Assembly (NCBI GenBank): GCA_964610385.1
Contig: CAZSXW010000014.1
Coordinates: 1-7,385 of the forward strand
Length of the DNA stretch: 7,385 nucleotides
Direction of reading: 5' to 3'
Origin: CAZBSE01 sp964610385
GTDB taxonomy: Bacteria; Actinomycetota; Humimicrobiia; Humimicrobiales; Humimicrobiaceae
Both the position numbers and the translations under genes were made by a program. Numbering within the stretch: position 1 is the stretch's first letter; every line of letters starts with the position of its first letter. A model generated the notes under the pieces. It did no database searches and was not told where the DNA came from. It saw nothing but the letters and a program-made list of their open reading frames with translations. Of the stretch, positions 1 to 4,663 are shown in pieces.

Positions 1-146
1 TGAAAATGAGCCGTGTGCGAATTTCAAAAAGGGGGTCAGGGGCGTGGGGCATTTTTATCCGATGGCGGTGGGTGGGTGGTTTATTACAATATTATATATA
101 AGAAGCAGTTCTATTAACCTTTATAATATACTCTGTGTATAGAATT
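1..146. other. Intergenic start of window with G-rich tract and one repeat copy
   Basis: I see no gene here. Positions 7-30 hold one copy of a 24-bp repeat that recurs at 1511-1534. Positions 31-49 carry three runs of four or five G separated by 3 nt, followed by GGG runs at 70-72 and 74-76. This is strikingly G-rich for an AT-rich window and could fold as a G-quadruplex on the plus strand. Positions 80-146 are plain AT-rich sequence. The region lies beyond the terminator of the leftmost operon, so it separates modules. A transfer-origin or protein-binding role is only a guess. Confidence 0.45.
7..30 (+). repeat. 24-bp direct repeat, copy 1
   Basis: The sequence reads TGAGC, CG, TGTGCGAATTT, C, then five A. 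It matches 1511-1534 at 21 of 24 positions, in the same orientation. The two copies bracket the block of four genes from DUF2958 to the zinc-ribbon protein. The function is unknown: a binding site, a recombination boundary or a dispersed element repeat are all possible. Confidence 0.6.
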
Positions 147-172
147 AAATGGTAAACCCAGGTTTACCATTT
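147..172 (-). terminator. Hairpin terminator of the leftmost operon
   Basis: The arms 147-158 and 161-172 are perfectly complementary (12 bp) around a 2-nt CA centre, with core GGTAAACC/GGTTTACC. On the minus strand the stem begins 38 bp after the stop of the zinc-ribbon gene and is followed by a moderately T-rich stretch. On the plus strand it is followed by ATTTTAATATTT-like sequence, so it may work in both directions. The same core occurs in the terminator at 3146-3175. A two-base loop is tight for RNA, so in practice the innermost pairs would open. Confidence 0.7.
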
Positions 173-210
173 TAATATTTATTATCTTCCTATTTCTTTT
201 TTCACTAACC

Positions 211-405
211 CTAATCTAATACAGTAGCCCCGCAATTAGAGCATATAACTTTGCTGTATCCTTTGGACCAATCAAAATTAATGTAATTACCGTTAGCCAA
301 ATTCTCTTCCACTTCTTCTTCTGACAATTTACTAAAATCGCTGTCGTAAGTTATATCTACGCTTTTTATATAAAATTTTACTAAACCACATTTTTCACAT
401 TTCAT
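211..405 (-). CDS. Small CxxC/CxxC zinc-ribbon-like protein (64 aa)
   Basis: I cannot name this protein. It begins MKCEKCG and ends CSNCGATVLD, giving CxxC pairs at residues 3/6 and 55/58. This arrangement fits a single four-cysteine zinc site joining the two termini. The intervening 48 residues include an acidic stretch (residues 26-35) and aromatic residues. No membrane segment or signal peptide is visible. The ATG at 405 sits just after the TAG of the 51-residue gene (407-409), so the two are translationally close. Its ribosome binding site (AAGGGG) lies inside the end of that upstream gene. It is the last gene before the hairpin at 147-172. Small zinc ribbons in mobile elements are often regulatory or nucleic-acid-binding, but that role is inference here. 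Confidence 0.8.
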   Translation of the reverse strand: MKCEKCGLVKFYIKSVDITYDSDFSKLSEEEVEENLANGNYINFDWSKGYSKVICSNCGATVLD

Positions 406-406
406 A

Positions 407-562
407 CTAATCCCCTTCCCCGGTAATACTTAGTAGCTCTATCCCCAATTCGCTTTCAAATGGAATAAATTCAGGCATTTTCCCATATTCAATAAATCTA
501 AACTCTCTTAATCTGTAATCTACCGTATAAACCTTATTTTTATATTTAACCTTTTTTAGCAT
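407..562 (-). CDS. Small basic protein of unknown function (51 aa)
   Basis: This short gene reads ATG at 562 to TAG at 407-409. It starts MLKKVKYKNK, continues VYTVDYRLREFRFIEYG, then KMPEFIPFESELG, and ends TGEGD. It has a ribosome binding site on the minus strand (AAAGGA about 8 nt before ATG, with an additional GGGG nearer). It fills the gap between the 109-residue gene (stop at 580-582, 17 bp upstream) and the zinc-ribbon gene, whose ATG begins 1 nt after its stop. The tight packing, good ribosome binding site and non-repetitive composition argue that it is real. It is rich in Lys, Arg and aromatic residues in the N-terminal half and acidic in the C-terminal half. I recognise no domain. 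Confidence 0.75.
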   Translation of the reverse strand: MLKKVKYKNKVYTVDYRLREFRFIEYGKMPEFIPFESELGIELLSITGEGD

Positions 563-579
563 TTCCCCTATCCTTTCAT

Positions 580-909
580 TTAATAGATTTCATAAGATAT
601 ATAGCCTTCTTTTTTAATTATTCTATCCATTTCAACCAGTAATTTTTTGTAAGACTTTGCCTTCTCCTTGTTTTCCGGTTGATTTGTCCTAGTGCTTTTA
701 AGTCCAGAAATTACTTCCCCAAGCTTTTCTTTTACCTCTTTAAATTCCCTATCTGTTATCTCAATAATACCGTTTCCATAGAAGTTCAAACTGTCATAAA
801 AATCTGTACACTCCTCTAAAATACTTACTATTTCTTGGTCATAAGAGAGATTAAAGCTTGGATATTTGGCGGTTATTATTCTTTTAACCCTATATGCTCT
901 TCTACTCAT
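580..909 (-). CDS. Hypothetical protein, charged and probably mostly helical (109 aa)
   Basis: I do not recognise this protein. The N-terminus is basic (MSRRAYRVKRIITAKYP). A middle segment has ITDREFKEVKEKLGEVISGL, which looks like an amphipathic helix, and the C-terminal third is Lys/Glu-rich and helical in appearance (residues about 78-101). No cysteine cluster, membrane span or signal peptide is seen. A strong AAAGGAG lies 6 nt before the ATG, within the 14-bp gap after the DUF2958 stop. It is co-directional and tightly spaced with DUF2958 upstream and the 51-residue gene downstream, so it is almost certainly co-transcribed. Its composition suggests a cytoplasmic, possibly nucleic-acid- or protein-binding accessory factor, but this is weak inference. 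Confidence 0.75.
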   Translation of the reverse strand: MSRRAYRVKRIITAKYPSFNLSYDQEIVSILEECTDFYDSLNFYGNGIIEITDREFKEVKEKLGEVISGLKSTRTNQPENKEKAKSYKKLLVEMDRIIKKEGYISYEIY

Positions 910-923
910 ATTATCTCCTTTCT

Positions 924-1229
924 TTATTTATCAATAACTTCACTTGCTTTTTTTTCTCCAAAATAAAGGTCTCTTTCTATTCCCAGACCAAACTGACCCT
1001 TAAAGCTTTCAAGCTCATTAAGACTGAAATATCCCCATTCATCGTTTAAATCGCCAAAGATTGAAACATATCCAAAAAACAACCTTTCTTCCGGGTTATA
1101 TTCCGTAGCATACCATGTTCCAGCTCCAGAGGGATTAAAGTACTTGGCAATTATTATTGGGTCTTTTATACTTTCCTGAGAACCAATCTCTTTAAACCTT
1201 GCTTCTAACTCTTTAGTCATAAGCTTCAT
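924..1229 (-). CDS. DUF2958 family protein (101 aa)
   Basis: The pattern MKLMTKELEARFKEIGSQE, then DPIIIAKYFNPSGAGTWYATEY, FFGYVSIFGDLNDEWGYFSL and NELESFKGQFGLGIERDLYF matches what I know of DUF2958. These are short single-domain proteins common on plasmids, conjugative elements and phages, usually near anti-restriction or single-strand-binding genes. The length is close to a complete domain. No biochemical function is established to my knowledge. The conserved landmarks visible are the TWYATE motif (about residues 38-43), GYFSL.ELE (about 66-74) and the C-terminal GxxIERDLYF. AAAGGAG lies about 6 nt before the ATG. It is the first gene of a four-gene minus-strand block. The structured element 1248-1449 ends only 18 bp upstream of its start codon, so that element may affect its expression. 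Confidence 0.85.
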   Translation of the reverse strand: MKLMTKELEARFKEIGSQESIKDPIIIAKYFNPSGAGTWYATEYNPEERLFFGYVSIFGDLNDEWGYFSLNELESFKGQFGLGIERDLYFGEKKASEVIDK

Positions 1230-1247
1230 ATCTTTCTCCTTTCATAA

Positions 1248-1449
1248 TACATTTGGCTTCCAAGCGCTGCCTTTAACGGAAGGTTCTGTCTGGTGTCAAG
1301 GCGGAGATACTGTGGTTCTTGCGTGCAAGAATTTTGAGGGATAAATAACGCAAGTGGTTTATGCTCAAAAAACAGTATCTCCCCGTAGGCTTGGCCTTGA
1401 CACTACATAAGACAGGTTCTTCCGTATATATCTTAGGAAGTCAAATGTA
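1248..1449. ncRNA. Structured repeated element, copy A (candidate RNA or RNA-like MITE)
   Basis: The ends form a 14-bp closing stem (1248-1261 with 1436-1449) containing one G-T pair. Inside are a 16-bp helix with one T-T mismatch (1276-1291/1410-1425), a perfect 10-bp helix (1293-1302/1394-1403), a perfect 11-bp helix (1303-1313/1372-1382), a hairpin (1316-1321/1326-1331, loop CGTG) and a second hairpin (1332-1338/1364-1370 continuing 1341-1346/1357-1362). GGTTC occurs three times (1282, 1314, 1415). A related copy lies at 2868-3051. G-T pairs in the helices favour a plus-strand RNA. However, the position, 18 bp before the DUF2958 start codon, would suit a minus-strand leader, so the strand is left open. 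I match it to no named RNA family. Confidence 0.7.
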
Positions 1450-1510
1450 GTTACAGGCAGGCTATTTTATCTATAACAAGTTAGATACCTAGTATGTGAC
1501 TTTTTTATTG

Positions 1511-1534
1511 TGAGCAATGTGCGAATTTAAAAAA
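1511..1534 (+). repeat. 24-bp direct repeat, copy 2
   Basis: TGAGC, AA, TGTGCGAATTT, A, then five A. It differs from copy 1 (7-30) at three positions. It lies about 60 bp beyond the distal end of structured element A, so the two copies enclose element A plus the four-gene block ending at the zinc-ribbon gene. Confidence 0.6.
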
Positions 1535-1598
1535 ATGGGCAAAGATTAGATTATTTAATATTTAAATAAAACTGATAAATCCCTTTTTCATTGATACC

Positions 1599-1703
1599 AT
1601 TAATTTCATTATGCCTTCCAAGATAATTAATAGTTGGTAAGGCGTAAGGTTTTAAAACTGTCCAATGGTTTTTTATACCAATTTTAAAAAAGATGAAATT
1701 AAT
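1599..1703. repeat. Inverted-repeat structure downstream of the SWIM gene
   Basis: Perfect 11-bp arms ATTAATTTCAT (1599-1609) and ATGAAATTAAT (1693-1703) enclose about 83 bp. Nested within is GCCTT-CCAA (from 1613) paired with TTGG-T-AAGGC (to about 1643), with a one-base bulge. A 10-bp palindrome GTTTTAAAAC also lies at 1649-1658. It could form a branched RNA or DNA structure in the 3' region of the SWIM transcript. There is no clean U-tract, so it is not a typical intrinsic terminator. It overlaps the start-less open frame at 1551-1745, and the relation between them is unclear. Confidence 0.4.
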
Positions 1704-1725
1704 AAACGCTAAGACATAAAAGCCT

Positions 1726-2151
1726 TTATATATCCTTATATTCCTTCATTCCGTATTTTTCAATGTAATCCAGAGCAGCTTTTTTTGTCCACGAATTTGG
1801 CAAGTGCCTACGCTCTTTAATTTCTGTCATAGACCAGCCATACTTTAGCATAAATGAAACAATCGTGGCTTCCATATGTGTATCAAAAGGCTCAATCGGT
1901 ACAAGTGGATATAGTATCTTGCCATCTTTAAATATCGGCTTTGTTACTCTGGCAGGTATTGCCTCTGGTCTGTCCGTAACTACTATTTCTTCTGATCCAG
2001 ATTGCTTTACCTTAATAATATGATGGCACTCTTTCCTTCTAAACTTCCATACCGGGCAGCTGCAACCGTAGTTACCGTCTTCATCAACAGCCACTACATA
2101 ATAGCCATTTCCGGATGAACTTTTAACTTTCCATTTTTTAATCCATTTCAT
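1726..2151 (-). CDS. SWIM-type zinc-finger protein (141 aa)
   Basis: Residues 30-44 read CSCPVWKFRRKECHH, giving C30-x-C32-x9-C42-x-H44. This is the CxC...CxH signature of SWIM zinc fingers, which bind nucleic acid or protein partners. The segment before it (residues 5-29) has the beta-strand-rich look usual for SWIM domains (WKVKSSSGNGYYVVAVDEDGNYG, split around residue 17). The C-terminal half (about residues 85-141) is helical and carries WSMTEIKERRHLPNSW, possibly a small helix-turn-helix-like unit. The protein is far shorter than SWIM-containing transposases or helicases, so it is a stand-alone accessory factor. AAAGGAG lies about 6 nt before the ATG, and the gene follows the 63-residue gene by 20 bp, in the same operon as the radC-like gene. 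Its cellular role is unknown. Confidence 0.8.
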   Translation of the reverse strand: MKWIKKWKVKSSSGNGYYVVAVDEDGNYGCSCPVWKFRRKECHHIIKVKQSGSEEIVVTDRPEAIPARVTKPIFKDGKILYPLVPIEPFDTHMEATIVSFMLKYGWSMTEIKERRHLPNSWTKKAALDYIEKYGMKEYKDI

Positions 2152-2171
2152 ACTCTACTCCTTTAATAATT

Positions 2172-2363
2172 TTAATTTTTAAATATATCCAGCTGCTCAA
2201 ATATCCTTTCCGGTTTTCTTCCCTCTTCCATTTCCTTTTTTATTAAAATTGTGCAGGGTTTTCCCGGAACAGGTTCAACTACCATACTTCTGTAATTGTA
2301 GAATTTGGATCTGGGAGAGCTTGCAAAATATTCTCTCCTGGTCCTGTAGTCATATATCCACAT
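2172..2363 (-). CDS. Small hypothetical protein (63 aa)
   Basis: I cannot assign a family. The protein starts MWIYDYRTRREYFASSP, has an aromatic and arginine-rich N-terminus, a central VVEPVPGKPCTILIKK segment, and an acidic C-terminus EMEEGRKPERIFEQLDIF. A single cysteine is present and there is no membrane segment. AAAGGAG sits 7 nt before the ATG, in the 14-bp gap after the radC-like stop codon. The gene sits between the radC-like and SWIM genes with short gaps on both sides, so the three are very likely one transcript. The C-terminal ten residues could form an amphipathic helix for a partner interaction, which is speculative. Confidence 0.75.
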   Translation of the reverse strand: MWIYDYRTRREYFASSPRSKFYNYRSMVVEPVPGKPCTILIKKEMEEGRKPERIFEQLDIFKN

Positions 2364-2377
2364 CTTTGCTCTCCTTT

Positions 2378-2845
2378 CTACTCCTTACCGCTAATAAGCT
2401 TATTCTGTCTAAAGCTGTAAAATCCACCTGAGGCAACTATTATATGGTCCAGTACATCAATACCTAAGATATTTCCTGCTTTTTCAAGCCTTTTTGTTAT
2501 TTCCATATCATCATTTGATGGTTCAGGATCTCCTGAAGGGTGGTTGTGCATAAATATTACACTTGCAGCATTTGACAGTATTGCACCTTTATATACTTCC
2601 CTCGGATGAACGAGAGAACTCGTCAAGCTTCCGGTCGAAACTACCTCAAAGCTTATAATCTGGTTTTTAATATTTAGGTGCATACATATAAATTTCTCCC
2701 TGTCGGACTTTAAAAGACTGGCTGCAAATTCTGACCTTGCCACTTCTTCACTACTTCTGTAACTGGTACTAGCCGTTTTCATCTCTCTAACCATTGACAG
2801 TTCTACCTGCGGAATGAAGCTGAATAATTTCTTTTTTCCTGCCAT
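2378..2845 (-). CDS. RadC-like JAB/MPN-domain protein, short mobile-element form (155 aa)
   Basis: The JAMM metal-site pattern is complete: E67 in the SFEVVSTGSL strand, then H100-N-H102-P-S-G-D, S110 and D113 (H-x-H-x7-S-x2-D), which is the RadC/DUF2466 signature. Chromosomal RadC proteins are usually about 220 residues with an N-terminal helix-hairpin-helix region. Here only about 30 residues precede the JAB domain, so that region is absent. Such short RadC-like proteins are frequent on plasmids and conjugative elements. The JAMM centre implies zinc-dependent hydrolase chemistry, but the substrate is unknown and the old DNA-repair role of RadC is disputed. The start ATG at 2845 has GGGGGAG just upstream. 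It is the first gene of a three-gene operon, and structured element B ends 22 bp before its ATG. Confidence 0.9.
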   Translation of the reverse strand: MAGKKKLFSFIPQVELSMVREMKTASTSYRSSEEVARSEFAASLLKSDREKFICMHLNIKNQIISFEVVSTGSLTSSLVHPREVYKGAILSNAASVIFMHNHPSGDPEPSNDDMEITKRLEKAGNILGIDVLDHIIVASGGFYSFRQNKLISGKE

Positions 2846-2867
2846 CTCTCCCCCTTAAACTAAAATA

Positions 2868-3051
2868 ATATTTGACTTCCTAGGGGTGGAAGAAAGAGAA
2901 GGTTCTGGCTTTTAGTCAATGTGGAGATTTTACGGTTCTTGTCTTTAAGAATTGAGAGGGATAAATAGCTTTAGCGGTTTATGCTCGCAAAGGAAAATAC
3001 TACATTTACAAAAGACAGGTTCTTCTATTTATCTATTTGGAAGTTAAATAT
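2868..3051. ncRNA. Structured repeated element, copy B (candidate RNA or RNA-like MITE)
   Basis: This is a related copy of 1248-1449. The closing stem is 13 bp (2868-2880/3039-3051) with one G-T pair at a different position from copy A. Shared exact blocks are GAGGGATAAATA (2956-2967), GGTTTATGCTC (2976-2986), GGTTCTTG (2934-2941) and AGACAGGTTCTTC (3013-3025). The internal helix 2897-2907/3016-3026 includes the GGTTC/GGTTC pairing, followed by CTTTT/AAAAG. The next helix (2915-2922/3002-3009) has one mismatch and differs from copy A by compensatory changes. The 2936-2941/2946-2951 hairpin replaces a G-C pair of copy A by G-T. The 2961-2966/2977-2982 hairpin keeps a 10-nt loop. The stem 2925-2931/2994-3001 is weaker than in copy A (one bulge). 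Confidence 0.7.
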
Positions 3052-3145
3052 GGAAAGCCTAAAAGGCTTTTGTAACTCCTTTCGTATACTACTTTACAGT
3101 TAAAAAAGTCTAATATATAAAGAGAGTTCAGATAATACAGCTATA
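3052..3145. other. Intergenic segment between element B and the palindromic terminator
   Basis: A 7-bp hairpin with loop AAA (3054-3060/3064-3070) followed by TTTT on the plus strand directly adjoins element B. It could weakly terminate a plus-strand RNA. An orphan AAAGGAG on the minus strand (about 3077-3083) has no start codon at a useful distance. The promoter for the radC-like operon should lie here if the terminator at 3146-3175 works, but only weak candidates are visible (TATATT near 3107-3112 without a good -35). Confidence 0.35.
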
Positions 3146-3175
3146 AGAAAAGGTAAACCTAGGTTTACCTTTTCT
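3146..3175 (-). terminator. 30-bp perfect palindrome, probable bidirectional terminator
   Basis: Positions 3146-3175 are a perfect palindrome: AGAAAAGGTAAACC, TA, GGTTTACCTTTTCT. On the minus strand it ends in TTTTCTTAT and on the plus strand in TTTTCTGTTTGTTT, so both directions have a U-tract. It lies 145 bp after the HEPN-like gene and would end that transcript before the radC-like operon. The core is shared with the hairpin at 147-172. A perfect palindrome could also bind a dimeric protein, but the U-tracts favour termination. Confidence 0.75.
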
Positions 3176-3320
3176 GTTTGTTTATTTTGTGTTTCTACTT
3201 CAAAATCAGCTAGTTTTTAAAATATCTATAGCATTTTTCCCTTAATAATTTATATTTAGGTGTGCAGCATATAACAGGGTTTGGAGTATCAGCTGTAAGT
3301 GAGTTATACAGCAAAATGAT
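3176..3320. other. Spacer after the HEPN-like gene
   Basis: No gene is seen. A small hairpin GCTGTA (3292-3297) / TACAGC (3307-3312) lies directly behind the stop codon of the HEPN-like gene without a U-tract. The rest is AT-rich sequence without clear signals. Confidence 0.3.
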
Positions 3321-4244
3321 CTAAATAATACCCTTATCTCTTTCATGAATTTTCTGTAAAATGCTCATTTTGGACAAACATCCTAATAAGCGTGCCATGC
3401 TCTCGAAATCTCGCTGGTTAAATGGAGTGCCTTTACGTTTAGGACTCCTGCTTGAAAAATGATGTAGATTGCCTCTGACTTTTACAATCAGCTCAATCAA
3501 ACCGTCAATATCATAGGATTTATGCTCTTCTAATAAGAATTTCTCAATGTTAGTTTTGTGTCTTCCCTTAATACCGCTCTTTATCAACCAATCGATAAAC
3601 CCTCTAAAGGTTTGGTTCTTCCTTAATTCATTCGCTACTGCATAATTTCTGGTTTTTCCTTTCCCATATAAATCCTCGATTATAAAATAATAATTATAAA
3701 AAGCATTAACATAACGAAAGGAATGGAATTCTCTCTCGCCCTCTCTAAAAAATGATTTGACTATTGTCAGAAACTCATATTTTTTCTTATTAGAGACAAT
3801 TTCTCTAAATGTGTCTATGGTCAATAATTTTTTAGGGTCAGGATATTCTTTTTCCGCTAAAGCAAAACTTAAGACATTAGCATTTTTTTTGTCCTCTTCA
3901 CTTTCGGGTATAATTGTTAAATCTGGGTCTTCCCAATATATCTTTTTTAAATTTGCATAAAAAGATAAATCTGATTCTAAGTATTGGAGTAGCTCTCTCA
4001 TTTCTTTTCTTACTTTATTACTGGTATTTAAATTTAAATCAAACTTAATCCCTGGCGTATTGCTTGGGGAAATTTTCGGAATTATACCATTGGGTTTTGC
4101 TAGTTTTATCCCTATTATAATCTCCTTTAACAACCCCTTTCCATCAGGTATAAGAGTAAAGTCTTTATCTTCAATGGTTGTCTTCAATATAGAATTACCT
4201 ATAAGGGTTTTAGATTCAACTTTACATTTAAATTCTAATTTCAT
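3321..4244 (-). CDS. HEPN-like domain protein, possible RNase effector (307 aa)
   Basis: The C-terminal region (about residues 170-300) is helical. It contains RGNLHH at 257-262, an R-x4-H motif like the active site of HEPN nucleases. It is preceded by the segment FYNYYFIIEDLYGKGKTRNY (about 182-201), which resembles the first helices of Apea-type HEPN domains. The N-terminal about 75 residues look beta-rich, and residues 76-170 are mixed with charged helices. HEPN proteins are often RNases in defence and toxin systems, so an effector role is inferred, not shown. The gene starts 18 bp after the membrane-protein stop; an AGGAAAG overlaps that stop codon but lies rather far (about 14 nt) from this ATG, so translation may be coupled. 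It is probably co-transcribed with that gene. Alternative: a non-catalytic HEPN-fold protein. Confidence 0.65.
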   Translation of the reverse strand: MKLEFKCKVESKTLIGNSILKTTIEDKDFTLIPDGKGLLKEIIIGIKLAKPNGIIPKISPSNTPGIKFDLNLNTSNKVRKEMRELLQYLESDLSFYANLKKIYWEDPDLTIIPESEEDKKNANVLSFALAEKEYPDPKKLLTIDTFREIVSNKKKYEFLTIVKSFFREGEREFHSFRYVNAFYNYYFIIEDLYGKGKTRNYAVANELRKNQTFRGFIDWLIKSGIKGRHKTNIEKFLLEEHKSYDIDGLIELIVKVRGNLHHFSSRSPKRKGTPFNQRDFESMARLLGCLSKMSILQKIHERDKGII

Positions 4245-4262
4245 ATATTCTATATAGCTTTC

Positions 4263-4571
4263 CTAGGAATATTCCAAAAACCATGTAGCAAGAAGAGCTG
4301 AACCTGATATCAGAGTAACAATCCCACTGGCAATGTTGTACCATTTTGAAGTTTTATTTAGTTTGCCTACATAATGATTAATATATCCAACAAATTTTTT
4401 ATAGTCGGGGACTTTATCTACGAGCTGAGGTGTAACATAACTATATCTTGGCCATATTTCTTTAACGTGAGATGCTTCCATTTTTTCAAATTTTATCTTC
4501 AAAGCACTAAAAAAGAAACCTAAAGAGAAAAAAACTAATATTAATCCCATAGAAAAAACAAACCACGTCAT
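4263..4571 (-). CDS. Small two-helix membrane protein (102 aa)
   Basis: The protein has two hydrophobic segments, at about residues 2-24 (MTWFVFSMGLILVFFSLG and following) and 79-97 (IASGIVTLISGSALLATWF). They are separated by about 55 polar residues rich in Lys and aromatic residues, including EIWPRYSYVTPQLVDKVPDY. I chose ATG at 4571 because AGGAG at 4579-4583 is then spaced 7 nt away. An in-frame GTG two codons upstream (4577) would be only 1 nt from it. I recognise no family. It sits between the putative nuclease gene (92 bp upstream) and the HEPN-like gene (18 bp downstream). A membrane partner next to a HEPN-like protein is compatible with a defence pair, but this is inference only. Confidence 0.75.
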   Translation of the reverse strand: MTWFVFSMGLILVFFSLGFFFSALKIKFEKMEASHVKEIWPRYSYVTPQLVDKVPDYKKFVGYINHYVGKLNKTSKWYNIASGIVTLISGSALLATWFLEYS

Positions 4572-4663
4572 TTTCACACTCCTAAAAAATTATTGAAATA
4601 ATAGATTTAAAATGTAAATTAGAATGATTAAATCCAATTTTGCATTTATATAATGAATTGGCA

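Larger units (their letters stand above)
1450..1725. other. Remainder of the 496-bp gap between DUF2958 and the SWIM gene
   Basis: No complete gene is visible. It contains the second copy of the 24-bp repeat (1511-1534), a minus-strand frame open for 64 codons without a usual start codon (1551-1745), and an inverted-repeat structure (1599-1703). No strong promoter for DUF2958 could be fixed. TATAGA and TAAAAT candidates near 1463-1475 on the minus strand lack a good -35 box. Confidence 0.4.

Noticed and set aside
2249..2431. Plus-strand open frame opposite the 63-residue and radC-like genes
   Set aside because: It is fully antisense to well-supported genes, has Ser/Leu/Cys-rich composition typical of a shadow frame, and has no ribosome binding site.
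2378..2845. Full-length RadC DNA-repair protein
   Set aside because: The N-terminal helix-hairpin-helix region is missing, and the context is a mobile element. Only the JAB domain is supported.
1248..3051. A CRISPR array or simple transposon pair made by the two structured elements
   Set aside because: There are only two copies, 1.4 kb apart, with internal hairpins and genes between them. There is no short repeat-spacer pattern and no transposase.
3077..3083. Leader peptide after the orphan AAAGGAG
   Set aside because: No ATG, GTG or TTG lies at a suitable distance on the minus strand, and the nearby frames close at once.
3757..4257. Two plus-strand open frames opposite the HEPN-like gene
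   Set aside because: They are antisense shadows of a longer gene with its own start and operon context, and I recognise no domain.
4572..4577. Upstream GTG start for the two-helix membrane protein
   Set aside because: It would leave only 1 nt between AGGAG and the start codon, while ATG at 4571 has 7 nt.
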